Part shown: piece by piece, positions 1-14,200 of the stretch
How positions within the stretch are numbered: the first letter of the stretch is position 1
How the letters are laid out: every line of letters begins with the position of its first letter
DNA from: Brassica napus
Lineage: Eukaryota; Streptophyta; Magnoliopsida; Brassicales; Brassicaceae
Length of the DNA: 64,000 nt
NCBI RefSeq assembly: GCF_020379485.1
Contig: NW_026016716.1
Location: 1 to 64,000, forward strand
Reading direction: 5' to 3'
Program-made: the position numbers and the translations under genes
The notes under the pieces: generated by a model
What the model was told of the DNA's origin: nothing
The model's database searches: none
Seen by the model: only the letters and a program-made list of their open reading frames with translations

Positions 1-1614
1 CTACAATGCCCCAGCTGTGGAGCATCCTCCTCAGGCCGTGTGTTCTTTCATCAATATCTCATAAGCTCATGGCATTTATGGTAAACTTGGATGAGAAACC
101 ACCTTCAAGGAGCTAGAAGAGGCAATAAAGGATAAGGATGATGGAGGAATCAGTAGGAGCTGAGGCAGGAGCTATGATAAAGAATGATCACATGGTATGA
201 GAGTGAACTACTACCAAAGGGAAGAAGCTGTAACTAGTAGATGGATCTTCAATCAAGTATAAGGCTGATGGTCGATTGAGAGGAAGAGAACTATACAGTA
301 GCAAGAGGGTTCACTCAGACATATGGAGAGGATACATTGAGACATTTGCACCAGTAGCTAGCTACACCCATTATTGGTTAAGCTTGGCGGTGAACCTTGG
401 ATGGGGATTGTGGCAAATGGATGTGAAGAATGCATTTCTACAAGGAGAACTTGAGGATGAAGTCTATATGTATCCTCCACTCACCAGGTTTGAAACATCT
501 AGTGAAGAAAGGGAATGTACTGAGGCTAAAAAGACTATCTAGGTTGAAGCAATCACCAAGAGCTTGGTACAACAATTGAGCACAACTCTGAATGGCCGAG
601 GCTTCAAGAAGTCTGAATTGGATCACACTCTCTTTACACTCATACACCCTCAGGTATGGTTGCTCTCCTTGTGTATGTGGATGATATCATTATCACAGGA
701 AGTGATAAGGAGGTATCAAGGCAACCAAGGAGTTTCTAAATCTATGTTTGAAATCAAAGACTTGGGAGAAATGAAAACTTTCTTGAATTGAGATTTGTAG
801 ATCCAAGGAAGTTTGTTCATGTCCCAAAAAGTATACACTTGATCTTTTGAAAGGTGCAGGTGCTTATGGAGGCAGACAGCAAGGATGCCAATGGAGGATG
901 CTACAAAGTACCAAGAGAGGGGGAGATTGAAGACAGCAAGCCATTTCAGATCCTAAACTCTATAGAAAACTTGTTGGCAAATTGATTTATCCCCATCACA
1001 GGCCTGATATATGTTTTGCTGTGAATCAGGTGAGTCAACACATGCAGCTTCCCAAGAACATCATGGCGTATGGTGGAGAGGCTGCTGATGTATCTAATGG
1101 CTCGCCGGATCAAGGAGTATGGATGGGGTGCAATGGAAGCACAGAAGTGTGGGCTATGTGATGCTGATTGGGCAGGTGATAGAGCTGACAGGAGATCAAC
1201 ACCGGCTATTGCACATTCATTGGAGGCACCTGGTGACTTGGAAGAGTAAGAAACAGAAGGTGGTGTCATGCTTAGTGCAGAAGCTGAGTATAGAGCTATG
1301 CTGAAGCTTACCAACGCTAGTTTGGATCAAGGCATCTTGAAGCATTTGGAGATTGCCAAGACACTCCAATGACAATGCATTGTGACAACCAGCCGCCATT
1401 CACACTAGCCTCCAACTCGGTGTTCCATGAGAGAACAAGCACATTGAGGTTGATTGCCACAAGGTGAGGCAGATGATTGTCCTAGGAGTCATCTTGCCAT
1501 GTTATACTAGGAGTGAAGATCAGTTGGCTGATGTGTTCACCAAGGCTGCAAGGCAAAGACAATGGAGTCCATTCATCAATTGGGCCTCATTGATCTTGGG
1601 AAAGAAGGAGCTGA
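1..1614 (+). pseudogene. Degenerate Copia reverse transcriptase-RNase H fragment (element E)
   Basis: This is the C-terminal part of a Copia polyprotein that entered the window from the left. Recognisable pieces in order are the VYYNAQAV linker, the RT block around NAFLQGELEDEVYM, the YVDD-type catalytic region near 660-700, the RNase H block with CDADWAGDR and TWKSKKQKVV, and the terminal region ending at the stop at 1612-1614. No frame stays open for more than about 90 codons. Compared with element B (22200-23867) the damage is mainly one-base losses spread along the whole stretch, plus moderate substitution. It is followed by a normal 3' noncoding region, polypurine tract and LTR. The breaks may be real decay or uncorrected sequencing error at a contig end. 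It is not functional as written. Confidence 0.85.
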
Positions 1615-1751
1615 TCCCTTAGTCATGAGATCTTTACTCTTTTTCCCTCATCAGTTTTGTCCCAATGGGTTTTCCTTAGTGAGGTTTTTAATGAGGAAGA
1701 TCTCATGGCTGTCCAAGCTTAGACTTTCACAAAGCTAAGCTTGAGGGGGAG
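1615..1751 (+). other. Element E 3' noncoding block and polypurine tract
   Basis: This short untranslated region holds the block containing GTCCCAATGGG and a stretch near TTTTTAATGAGG, both present before the polypurine tract of every element here. The tract AAGCTTGAGGGGGAG lies at 1737-1751 and abuts the LTR. It is the expected primer site for plus-strand synthesis. Confidence 0.8.
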
Positions 1752-2282
1752 TGTTGAGATGAGTTAGTATATTGATTGAAGAGATAAGGAGTTGAAGAGA
1801 GGAGATGAATACTTGGGAAGTTTGGGAGGTATGGTACGTCCGGCCGTACAAGGCCGTACAAGGCCGTACCATCCAAACCTCACCAAACTTACCATAACCT
1901 ATCCAAGTGAACGGTAACAAGTAGAAGTTACCTAAGTTAGTGAAGAGATAGACCGGTGGGAGGATAAGACGCCGTGGCAGGCTGGAACAGCTGGAAAGCA
2001 GTCCAAATGCCATAAGCATGTGAGCCATCCTTGCCAATCATTCAAAGGCTCCCCTTGACTCCACACGGTTAACAGTGGCGATTTCCTCTCTTGTAAACCC
2101 TTGTGTCCTCCTTATAAATATGTAACCTCACTCATTAATAAGATCAAGCAAGTTATGAGTCTCTCTTAGTCTCTCTAAAACCCTCTCTAGTCTCTAATCT
2201 CATTTTAACTTTAATCTTCTCAACTTATTCTAATCTCTCTAAACACTCAGATTACTCTTAAACAATCACTAAAACCTATCAT
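1752..2282 (+). repeat. 3' LTR of element E
   Basis: The LTR starts TGTTGAGATG immediately after the polypurine tract and runs for about 530 bp until 176-bp satellite resumes (GGATACATA, 2283 on). U3 contains GTAC cores at 1834, 1846, 1856 and 1866. A TATA-like AAATATG lies near 2117, and a pyrimidine-rich R/U5 tail rich in TCTCT follows. The 3' edge is uncertain by one or two bases because this part of the window is indel-rich, so a target-site duplication cannot be confirmed. Confidence 0.8.
1834..1869. promoter_or_regulatory. GTAC-core array in LTR-E U3
   Basis: Four GTAC cores lie at 1834, 1846, 1856 and 1866; the last three are exactly 10 bp apart in GGCCGTACA units. GTAC is the core bound by plant SBP/SPL factors. 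Binding here is inferred only. Confidence 0.5.
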
Positions 2283-5200
2283 GGATACATAGTGGTGGAG
2301 AATCACCGGAAGTTGAATAAATCTCATAGGAGTTGGCATGAAGAAGTTATCCCCCTTCAAATCAGGTGATTCCAGTTTCCCAGTTTGGGAATAGCACAGC
2401 TTCTTCGTCGTTCCAATCAAACCAGGATGAATCTCCTTGTAAGAAGCTTGATTTGGATACATAAAGTGGTGGAGAATCACCAGAAGTTGAATAAATCTCA
2501 TAGGAGTTGGCTGAAGAAGTTATCCCACTTTCAATCAGGTGATTCCAGTTTCCCAGTTTGGGAATAGCACAGCTTCTTCGTCGTTCCAATCAACCAGGAT
2601 GATCACTTTGTAAAGCTTGATTTGGATACATAAGTGTGGAGAATCACCGGAAGTTGAATAAATCTCATAGGAGTTGGCATAGAAGTTATATCCCACTTTC
2701 AAATCAGGTGATTCCAGTTTCCCAGTTTGGGAATAGCACAGCTTCTTCGTCGTTCCAATCAAACCAGGATGAATCACTTTGTAGAAGCTTGATTTGGATA
2801 CATAAAGTGGTGGAGAATCACCAGGAAGTTGAATAAATCTCATAGGAGTTGGCATGAAGAAGTTATCCCACTTTCAAATCAGTGATTCCAGTTTCCCAGT
2901 TTGGGATAGCACAGCTTCTTCGTCGTTCCAATCAAACCAGGATGAATCTCTTTGTAAGAAGCTTGATTTGGATACATAAGTGGTGGAGAATCACCAGGAA
3001 GTTGAATAAATCTCATAGGAGTTGGCATGAAGAAGTTATCCCACTTTCAAATCAGGTGATTCCAGTTTCCCAGTTTGGGAATAGCACAGCTTCTTCTTCG
3101 TCGTTCAATCAAACCAGGATGAATCCTTTGTAAGAAAGCTTGATTGGATACATAAAGTGGTGGAGAATCACCAGGAAGTTGAATAAATCTCATAGGAGTT
3201 GGCAGGAAGAAGTTATCCCACTTTCAAATCAGGTGATTCCAGTTTCCCAGTTTGGGAATAAGACAGCTTCTTCGTCGTTCCAATCAACCAGGATGAATCA
3301 CTTTGTAGAAGCTTGATTTGGATACATAAGTGGTGGAGAATCACCAGGAAGTTGAATAAATCTCATAGGAGTGGCATGAAGAATTATCCCACTTTCAAAT
3401 CAGGTGATTCCAGTTTCCCAGTTTGGGAATAGCACAGCTTTCTTCGTCGTTCCAATCAAACCAGGATGAATCTCTTTGTAAGAAGCTTGATTTGGATACA
3501 TAAAGTGGTGGAAATCACAGGAAGTTGAATAAATCTCATAGGAGTTGGCATGAAGAAGTTATCCCACTTTCAAATCAGGTGATTCCAGTTTCCCAGTTTG
3601 GGAATAGCACAGCTTCTTCGTCGTTCCAATCAAACCAGGATGAATCTTTGTAAGAAGCTTGATTTGGATACATAAAGTGGTGGAGAATCACCAGGAAGTT
3701 GAATAAATCTCATAGGAGTTGGCATGAAGAAGTTATCCCACTTTCAAATCAGGTGATTCCAGTTTCCCAGTTTGGGAATAGCACAGCTTCTCTTCGTCGT
3801 TCCAATCAAACCAGGATGAATCTCTTTGTAAGAAGCTTGATTTGGATACATAAAGTGGTGGAGAATCACCAGGAAGTTGAATAAATCTCATAGGAGTTGG
3901 CATGAAAGTTATCCCACTTTCAAATCAGGTGATTCCAGTTTCCCAGTTTGGGAATAGCACAGCTTCTTCGTCGTTCCAATCAAACCAGGATGAATCACTT
4001 TGTAAGAAGCTTGATTTGGATACATAAAGTGGTGGAGAATCACCAGGAAGTTGAATAAATCTCATAGGAGTTGGCATGAAGAAGTTATCCCACTTTCAAA
4101 TCAGGTGATTCCAGTTTCCCAGTTTGGGAATAGCACAGCTTCTTCGTCGTTCCAATCAAACCAGGATGAATCTCTTTGTAAGAAGCTTGATTTGGATACA
4201 TAAAGTGGTGGAAATCACCAGGAAGTTGAATAAATCTCATAGGAGTTGGCATGAAGAAGTTATCCCACTTTCAAATCAGGTGATTCCAGTTTCCCAGTTT
4301 GGGAATAGCACAGCTTCTTCGTCGTTCCAAACAAACCAGGATGAATCACTTTGTAAGAAGCTTGATTTGGATACATAAAGTGGTGGAGAATCACCAGGAA
4401 GTTGAATAAATCTCATAGGAGTTGGCATGAAGAAGTTATCCCACTTTCAAATCAGGTGATTCCAGTTTCCCAGTTTGGGAATAGCACAGCTTCTTCGTCG
4501 TTCCAATCAAACCAGGATGAATCTCTTTGTAAGAAGCTTGATTTGGATACATAAAGTGGTGGAGAATCACCAGGAAGTTGAATAAATCTCATAGGAGTTG
4601 GCATGAAGAAGTTATCCCACTTTCAAATCAGGTGATTCCAGTTTCCCAGTTTGGGAATAGCACAGCTTCTTCGTCGTTCCAAAAAACCAGGATGAATCAC
4701 TTTGTAAGAAGCTTGATTTGGATACATAAAGTGGTGGAGAATCACCAGGAAGTTGAATAAATCTCATAGGAGTTGGCATGAAGAAGTTATCCCACTTTCA
4801 AATCAGGTGATTCCAGTTTCCCAGTTTGGGAATAGCACAGCTTCTTCGTCGTTCCAATCAAACCAGGATGAATCTCTTTGTAAGAAGCTTGATTTGGATA
4901 CATAAAGTGGTGGAGAATCACCAGGAAGTTGAATAAATCTCATAGGAGTTGGCATGAAGAAGTTATCCCACTTTCAAATCAGGTGATTCCAGTTTCCCAG
5001 TTTGGGAATAGCACAGCTTCTTCGTCGTTCCAATCAAACCACGATGAATCTCTTTGTAAGAAGCTTGATTTGGATACATAAAGTGGTGGAGAATCACCAG
5101 GAAGTTGAATAAATCTCATAGGAGTTGGCATGAAGAAGTTATCCCACTTTCAAATCAGGTGATTCCAGTTTCCCAGTTTGGGAATAGCACAGCTTCTTCG

Positions 5201-8200
5201 TCGTTCCAATCAAACCAGGATGAATCTCTTTGTAAGAAGCTTGATTTGGATACATAAAGTGGTGGAGAATCACCAGGAAGTTGAATAAATCTCATAGGAG
5301 TTGGCATGAAGAAGTTATCCCACTTTCAAATCAGGTGATTTCCAGTTTCCCAGTTTGGGAATAGCACAGCTTCTTCGTCGTTCCAATCAAACCAGGATGA
5401 ATCACTTTGTAAGAAGCTTGATTTGGATACATAAAGTGGTGGAGAATCACCAGGAAGTTGAATAAATCTCATAGGAGTTGGCATGAAGAAGTTATCCCAC
5501 TTTCAAATCAGGTGATTCCAGTTTCCCAGTTTGGGAATAGCACAGCTTCTTCGTCGTTCCAATCAAACCAGGATGAATCTCTTTGTAAGAAGCTTGATTT
5601 GGATACATAAAGTGGTGGAAATCACCAGGAAGTTGAATAAATCTCATAGGAGTTGGCATGAAGAAGTTATCCCACTTTCAAATCAGGTGATTCCAGTTTC
5701 CCAGTTTGGGAATAGCACAGCTTCTTCGTCGTTCCAATCAAACCAGGATGAATCTCTTTGTAAGAAGCTTGATTTGGATACATAAAGTGGTGGAGAATCA
5801 CCAGGAAGTTGAATAAATCTCATAGGAGTTGGCATGAAGAAGTTATCCCACTTTCAAATCAGGTGATTCCAGTTTCCCAGTTTGGGAATAGCACAGCTTC
5901 TTCGTCGTTCCAATCAAACCAGGATGAATCTCTTTGTAAGAAGCTTGATTTGGATACATAAAGTGGTGGAGAATCACCAGGAAGTTGAATAAATCTCATA
6001 GGAGTTGGCATGAAGAAGTTATCCCACTTTCAAATCAGGTGATTCCAGTTTCCCAGTTTGGGAATAGCACAGCTTCTTCGTCGTTCCAATCAAACCAGGA
6101 TGAATCTCTTTGTAAGAAGCTTGATTTGGATACATAAAGTGGTGGAGAATCACCAGGAAGTTGAATAAATCTCATAGGAGTTGGCATGAAGAAGTTATCC
6201 CACTTTCAAATCAGGTGATTCCAGTTTCCCAGTTTGGGAATAGCACAGCTTCTTCGTCGTTCCAATCAAACCAGGATGAATCTCTTTGTAAGAAGCTTGA
6301 TTTGGATACATAAAGTGGTGGAGAATCACCAGGAAGTTGAATAAATCTCATAGGAGTTGGCATGAAGAAGTTATCCCACTTTCAAATCAGGTGATTCCAG
6401 TTTCCCAGTTTGGGAATATACAGCTTCTTCGTCGTTCCAATCAAACCAGGATGAATCACTTTGTAAGAAGCTTGATTTGGATACATAAAGTGGTGGAGAA
6501 TCACCAGGAAGTTGAATAAATCTCATAGGAGTTGGCATGAAGAAGTTATCCCACTTTCAAATCAGGTGATTCCAGTTTCCCAGTTTGGGAATAGCACAGC
6601 TTCTTCGTCGTTCCAATCAAACCAGGATGAATCTCTTTGTAAGAAGCTTGATTTGGATACATAAAGTGGTGGAGAATCACCAGGAAGTTGAATAAATCTC
6701 ATAGGAGTTGGCATGAAGAAGTTATCCCACTTTCAAATCAGGTGATTCCAGTTTCCCAGTTTGGGAATAGCACAGCTTCTTCGTCGTTCCAATCAAACCA
6801 GGATGAATCACTTTGTAAGAAGCTTGATTTGGATACATAAAGTGGTGGAGAATCACCAGGAAGTTGAATAAATCTCATAGGAGTTGGCATGAAGAAGTTA
6901 TCCCACTTTCAAATCAGGTGATTCCAGTTTCCCAGTTTGGGAATAGCACAGCTTCTTCGTCGTTCCAATCAAACCAGGATGAATCTCTTTGTAAGAAGCT
7001 TGATTTGGATACATAAAGTGGTGGAGAATCACCAGGAAGTTGAATAAATCTCATAGGAGTTGGCATGAAGAAGTTATCCCACTTTCAAATCAGGTGATTC
7101 CAGTTTCCCAGTTTGGGAATAGCACAGCTTCTTCGTCGTTCCAATCAAACCAGGATGAATCTCTTTGTAAAAGCTTGATTTGGATACATAAAGTGGTGGA
7201 GAATCACCAGGAAGTTGAATAAATCTCATAGGAGTTGGCATGAAGAAGTTATCCCACTTTCAAATCAGGTGATTCCAGTTTCCCAGTTTGGGAATAGCAC
7301 AGCTTCTTCGTCGTTCCAATCAAACCAGGATGAATCTCTTTGTAAGAAGCTTGATTTGGATACATAAAGTGGTGGAGAATCACCAGGAAGTTGAATAAAT
7401 CTCATAGGAGTTGGCATGAAGAAGTTATCCCACTTTCAAATCAGGTGATTCCAGTTTCCCAGTTTGGGAATAGCACAGCTTCTTCGTCGTTCCAATCAAA
7501 CCAGGATGAATCTCTTTGTAAGAAGCTTGATTTGGATACATAAAGTGGTGGAGAATCACCAGGAAGTTGAATAAATCTCATAGGAGTTGGCATGAAGAAG
7601 TTATCCCACTTTCAAATCAGGTGATTCCAGTTTCCCAGTTTGGGAATAGCACAGCTTCTTCGTCGTTCCAATCAAACCAGGATGAATCACTTTGTAAGAA
7701 GCTTGATTTGGATACATAAAGTGGTGGAGAATCACCAGGAAGTTGAATAAATCTCATAGGAGTTGGCATGAAGAAGTTATCCCACTTTCAAATCAGGTGA
7801 TTCCAGTTTCCCAGTTTGGGAATAGCACAGCTTCTTCGTCGTTCCAATCAAACCAGGATGAATCTCTTTGTAAGAAGCTTGATTTGGATACATAAAGTGG
7901 TGGAGAATCACCAGGAAGTTGAATAAATCTCATAGGAGTTGGCATGAAGAAGTTATCCCACTTTCAAATCAGGTGATTCCAGTTTCCCAGTTTGGGAATA
8001 GCACAGCTTCTTCGTCGTTCCAATCAAACCAGGATGAATCACTTTGTAAGAAGCTTGATTTGGATACATAAAGTGGTGGAGAATCACCAGGAAGTTGAAT
8101 AAATCTCATAGGAGTTGGCATGAAGAAGTTATCCCACTTTCAAATCAGGTGATTCCAGTTTCCCAGTTTGGGAATAGCACAGCTTCTTCGTCGTTCCAAT

Positions 8201-11200
8201 CAAACCAGGATGAATCTCTTTGTAAGAAGCTTGATTTGGATACATAAAGTGGTGGAGAATCACCAGGAAGTTGAATAAATCTCATAGGAGTTGGCATGAA
8301 GAAGTTATCCCACTTTCAAATCAGGTGATTCCAGTTTCCCAGTTTGGGAATAGCACAGCTTCTTCGTCGTTCCAATCAAACCAGGATGAATCACTTTGTA
8401 AGAAGCTTGATTTGGATACATAAAGTGGTGGAGAATCACCAGGAAGTTGAATAAATCTCATAGGAGTTGGCATGAAGAAGTTATCCCACTTTCAAATCAG
8501 GTGATTCCAGTTTCCCAGTTTGGGAATAGCACAGCTTCTTCGTCGTTCCAATCAAACCAGGATGAATCACTTTGTAAGAAGCTTGATTTGGATACATAAA
8601 GTGGTGGAGAATCACCAGGAAGTTGAATAAATCTCATAGGAGTTGGCATGAAGAAGTTATCCCACTTTCAAATCAGGTGATTCCAGTTTCCCAGTTTGGG
8701 AATAGCACAGCTTCTTCGTCGTTCCAATCAAACCAGGATGAATCTCTTTGTAAGAAGCTTGATTTGGATACATAAAGTGGTGGAGAATCACCAGGAAGTT
8801 GAATAAATCTCATAGGAGTTGGCATGAAGAAGTTATCCCACTTTCAAATCAGGTGATTCCAGTTTCCCAGTTTGGGAATAGCACAGCTTCTTCGTCGTTC
8901 CAATCAAACCAGGATGAATCACTTTGTAAGAAGCTTGATTTGGATACATAAAGTGGTGGAGAATCACCAGGAAGTTGAATAAATCTCATAGGAGTTGGCA
9001 TGAAGAAGTTATCCCACTTTCAAATCAGGTGATTCCAGTTTCCCAGTTTGGGAATAGCACAGCTTCTTCGTCGTTCCAATCAAACCAGGATGAATCTCTT
9101 TGTAAGAAGCTTGATTTGGATACATAAAGTGGTGGAGAATCACCAGGAAGTTGAATAAATCTCATAGGAGTTGGCATGAAGAAGTTATCCCACTTTCAAA
9201 TCAGGTGATTCCAGTTTCCCAGTTTGGGAATAGCACAGCTTCTTCGTCGTTCCAATCAAACCAGGATGAATCTCTTTGTAAGAAGCTTGATTTGGATACA
9301 TAAAGTGGTGGAGAATCACCAGGAAGTTGAATAAATCTCATAGGAGTTGGCATGAAGAAGTTATCCCACTTTCAAATCAGGTGATTCCAGTTTCCCAGTT
9401 TGGGAATAGCACAGCTTCTTCGTCGTTCCAATCAAACCAGGATGAATCACTTTGTAAGAAGCTTGATTTGGATACATAAAGTGGTGGAGAATCACCAGGA
9501 AGTTGAATAAATCTCATAGGAGTTGGCATGAAGAAGTTATCCCACTTTCAAATCAGGTGATTCCAGTTTCCCAGTTTGGGAATAGCACAGCTTCTTCGTC
9601 GTTCCAATCAAACCAGGATGAATCTCTTTGTAAGAAGCTTGATTTGGATACATAAAGTGGTGGAGAATCACCAGGAAGTTGAATAAATCTCATAGGAGTT
9701 GGCATGAAGAAGTTATCCCACTTTCAAATCAGGTGATTCCAGTTTCCCAGTTTGGGAATAGCACAGCTTCTTCGTCGTTCCAATCAAACCAGGATGAATC
9801 ACTTTGTAAGAAGCTTGATTTGGATACATAAAGTGGTGGAGAATCACCAGGAAGTTGAATAAATCTCATAGGAGTTGGCATGAAGAAGTTATCCCACTTT
9901 CAAATCAGGTGATTCCAGTTTCCCAGTTTGGGAATAGCACAGCTTCTTCGTCGTTCCAATCAAACCAGGATGAATCTCTTTGTAAGAAGCTTGATTTGGA
10001 TACATAAAGTGGTGGAGAATCACCAGGAAGTTGAATAAATCTCATAGGAGTTGGCATGAAGAAGTTATCCCACTTTCAAATCAGGTGATTCCAGTTTCCC
10101 AGTTTGGGAATAGCACAGCTTCTTCGTCGTTCCAATCAAACCAGGATGAATCACTTTGTAAGAAGCTTGATTTGGATACATAAAGTGGTGGAGAATCACC
10201 AGGAAGTTGAATAAATCTCATAGGAGTTGGCATGAAGAAGTTATCCCACTTTCAAATCAGGTGATTCCAGTTTCCCAGTTTGGGAATAGCACAGCTTCTT
10301 CGTCGTTCCAATCAAACCAGGATGAATCTCTTTGTAAGAAGCTTGATTTGGATACATAAAGTGGTGGAGAATCACCAGGAAGTTGAATAAATCTCATAGG
10401 AGTTGGCATGAAGAAGTTATCCCACTTTCAAATCAGGTGATTCCAGTTTCCCAGTTTGGGAATAGCACAGCTTCTTCGTCGTTCCAATCAAACCAGGATG
10501 AATCTCTTTGTAAGAAGCTTGATTTGGATACATAAAGTGGTGGAGAATCACCAGGAAGTTGAATAAATCTCATAGGAGTTGGCATGAAGAAGTTATCCCA
10601 CTTTCAAATCAGGTGATTCCAGTTTCCCAGTTTGGGAATAGCACAGCTTCTTCGTCGTTCCAATCAAACCAGGATGAATCTCTTTGTAAGAAGCTTGATT
10701 TGGATACATAAAGTGGTGGAGAATCACCAGGAAGTTGAATAAATCTCATAGGAGTTGGCATGAAGAAGTTATCCCACTTTCAAATCAGGTGATTCCAGTT
10801 TCCCAGTTTGGGAATAGCACAGCTTCTTCGTCGTTCCAATCAAACCAGGATGAATCTCTTTGTAAGAAGCTTGATTTGGATACATAAAGTGGTGGAGAAT
10901 CACCAGGAAGTTGAATAAATCTCATAGGAGTTGGCATGAAGAAGTTATCCCACTTTCAAATCAGGTGATTCCAGTTTCCCAGTTTGGGAATAGCACAGCT
11001 TCTTCGTCGTTCCAATCAAACCAGGATGAATCACTTTGTAAGAAGCTTGATTTGGATACATAAAGTGGTGGAGAATCACCAGGAAGTTGAATAAATCTCA
11101 TAGGAGTTGGCATGAAGAAGTTATCCCACTTTCAAATCAGGTGATTCCAGTTTCCCAGTTTGGGAATAGCACAGCTTCTTCGTCGTTCCAATCAAACCAG

Positions 11201-14200
11201 GATGAATCTCTTTGTAAGAAGCTTGATTTGGATACATAAAGTGGTGGAGAATCACCAGGAAGTTGAATAAATCTCATAGGAGTTGGCATGAAGAAGTTAT
11301 CCCACTTTCAAATCAGGTGATTCCAGTTTCCCAGTTTGGGAATAGCACAGCTTCTTCGTCGTTCCAATCAAACCAGGATGAATCACTTTGTAAGAAGCTT
11401 GATTTGGATACATAAAGTGGTGGAGAATCACCAGGAAGTTGAATAAATCTCATAGGAGTTGGCATGAAGAAGTTATCCCACTTTCAAATCAGGTGATTCC
11501 AGTTTCCCAGTTTGGGAATAGCACAGCTTCTTCGTCGTTCCAATCAAACCAGGATGAATCTCTTTGTAAGAAGCTTGATTTGGATACATAAAGTGGTGGA
11601 GAATCACCAGGAAGTTGAATAAATCTCATAGGAGTTGGCATGAAGAAGTTATCCCACTTTCAAATCAGGTGATTCCAGTTTCCCAGTTTGGGAATAGCAC
11701 AGCTTCTTCGTCGTTCCAATCAAACCAGGATGAATCTCTTTGTAAGAAGCTTGATTTGGATACATAAAGTGGTGGAGAATCACCAGGAAGTTGAATAAAT
11801 CTCATAGGAGTTGGCATGAAGAAGTTATCCCACTTTCAAATCAGGTGATTCCAGTTTCCCAGTTTGGGAATAGCACAGCTTCTTCGTCGTTCCAATCAAA
11901 CCAGGATGAATCACTTTGTAAGAAGCTTGATTTGGATACATAAAGTGGTGGAGAATCACCAGGAAGTTGAATAAATCTCATAGGAGTTGGCATGAAGAAG
12001 TTATCCCACTTTCAAATCAGGTGATTCCAGTTTCCCAGTTTGGGAATAGCACAGCTTCTTCGTCGTTCCAATCAAACCAGGATGAATCTCTTTGTAAGAA
12101 GCTTGATTTGGATACATAAAGTGGTGGAGAATCACCAGGAAGTTGAATAAATCTCATAGGAGTTGGCATGAAGAAGTTATCCCACTTTCAAATCAGGTGA
12201 TTCCAGTTTCCCAGTTTGGGAATAGCACAGCTTCTTCGTCGTTCCAATCAAACCAGGATGAATCTCTTTGTAAGAAGCTTGATTTGGATACATAAAGTGG
12301 TGGAGAATCACCAGGAAGTTGAATAAATCTCATAGGAGTTGGCATGAAGAAGTTATCCCACTTTCAAATCAGGTGATTCCAGTTTCCCAGTTTGGGAATA
12401 GCACAGCTTCTTCGTCGTTCCAATCAAACCAGGATGAATCACTTTGTAAGAAGCTTGATTTGGATACATAAAGTGGTGGAGAATCACCAGGAAGTTGAAT
12501 AAATCTCATAGGAGTTGGCATGAAGAAGTTATCCCACTTTCAAATCAGGTGATTCCAGTTTCCCAGTTTGGGAATAGCACAGCTTCTTCGTCGTTCCAAT
12601 CAAACCAGGATGAATCTCTTTGTAAGAAGCTTGATTTGGATACATAAAGTGGTGGAGAATCACCAGGAAGTTGAATAAATCTCATAGGAGTTGGCATGAA
12701 GAAGTTATCCCACTTTCAAATCAGGTGATTCCAGTTTCCCAGTTTGGGAATAGCACAGCTTCTTCGTCGTTCCAATCAAACCAGGATGAATCTCTTTGTA
12801 AGAAGCTTGATTTGGATACATAAAGTGGTGGAGAATCACCAGGAAGTTGAATAAATCTCATAGGAGTTGGCATGAAGAAGTTATCCCACTTTCAAATCAG
12901 GTGATTCCAGTTTCCCAGTTTGGGAATAGCACAGCTTCTTCGTCGTTCCAATCAAACCAGGATGAATCACTTTGTAAGAAGCTTGATTTGGATACATAAA
13001 GTGGTGGAGAATCACCAGGAAGTTGAATAAATCTCATAGGAGTTGGCATGAAGAAGTTATCCCACTTTCAAATCAGGTGATTCCAGTTTCCCAGTTTGGG
13101 AATAGCACAGCTTCTTCGTCGTTCCAATCAAACCAGGATGAATCTCTTTGTAAGAAGCTTGATTTGGATACATAAAGTGGTGGAGAATCACCAGGAAGTT
13201 GAATAAATCTCATAGGAGTTGGCATGAAGAAGTTATCCCACTTTCAAATCAGGTGATTCCAGTTTCCCAGTTTGGGAATAGCACAGCTTCTTCGTCGTTC
13301 CAATCAAACCAGGATGAATCTCTTTGTAAGAAGCTTGATTTGGATACATAAAGTGGTGGAGAATCACCAGGAAGTTGAATAAATCTCATAGGAGTTGGCA
13401 TGAAGAAGTTATCCCACTTTCAAATCAGGTGATTCCAGTTTCCCAGTTTGGGAATAGCACAGCTTCTTCGTCGTTCCAATCAAACCAGGATGAATCTCTT
13501 TGTAAGAAGCTTGATTTGGATACATAAAGTGGTGGAGAATCACCAGGAAGTTGAATAAATCTCATAGGAGTTGGCATGAAGAAGTTATCCCACTTTCAAA
13601 TCAGGTGATTCCAGTTTCCCAGTTTGGGAATAGCACAGCTTCTTCGTCGTTCCAATCAAACCAGGATGAATCACTTTGTAAGAAGCTTGATTTGGATACA
13701 TAAAGTGGTGGAGAATCACCAGGAAGTTGAATAAATCTCATAGGAGTTGGCATGAAGAAGTTATCCCACTTTCAAATCAGGTGATTCCAGTTTCCCAGTT
13801 TGGGAATAGCACAGCTTCTTCGTCGTTCCAATCAAACCAGGATGAATCTCTTTGTAAGAAGCTTGATTTGGATACATAAAGTGGTGGAGAATCACCAGGA
13901 AGTTGAATAAATCTCATAGGAGTTGGCATGAAGAAGTTATCCCACTTTCAAATCAGGTGATTCCAGTTTCCCAGTTTGGGAATAGCACAGCTTCTTCGTC
14001 GTTCCAATCAAACCAGGATGAATCTCTTTGTAAGAAGCTTGATTTGGATACATAAAGTGGTGGAGAATCACCAGGAAGTTGAATAAATCTCATAGGAGTT
14101 GGCATGAAGAAGTTATCCCACTTTCAAATCAGGTGATTCCAGTTTCCCAGTTTGGGAATAGCACAGCTTCTTCGTCGTTCCAATCAAACCAGGATGAATC

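Noticed and set aside
2385..7222. Many 60-106 codon ORFs on both strands of the satellite
   Set aside because: They recur once per one or two monomers, follow the 176-bp period and change with each indel. They are chance translations of satellite.
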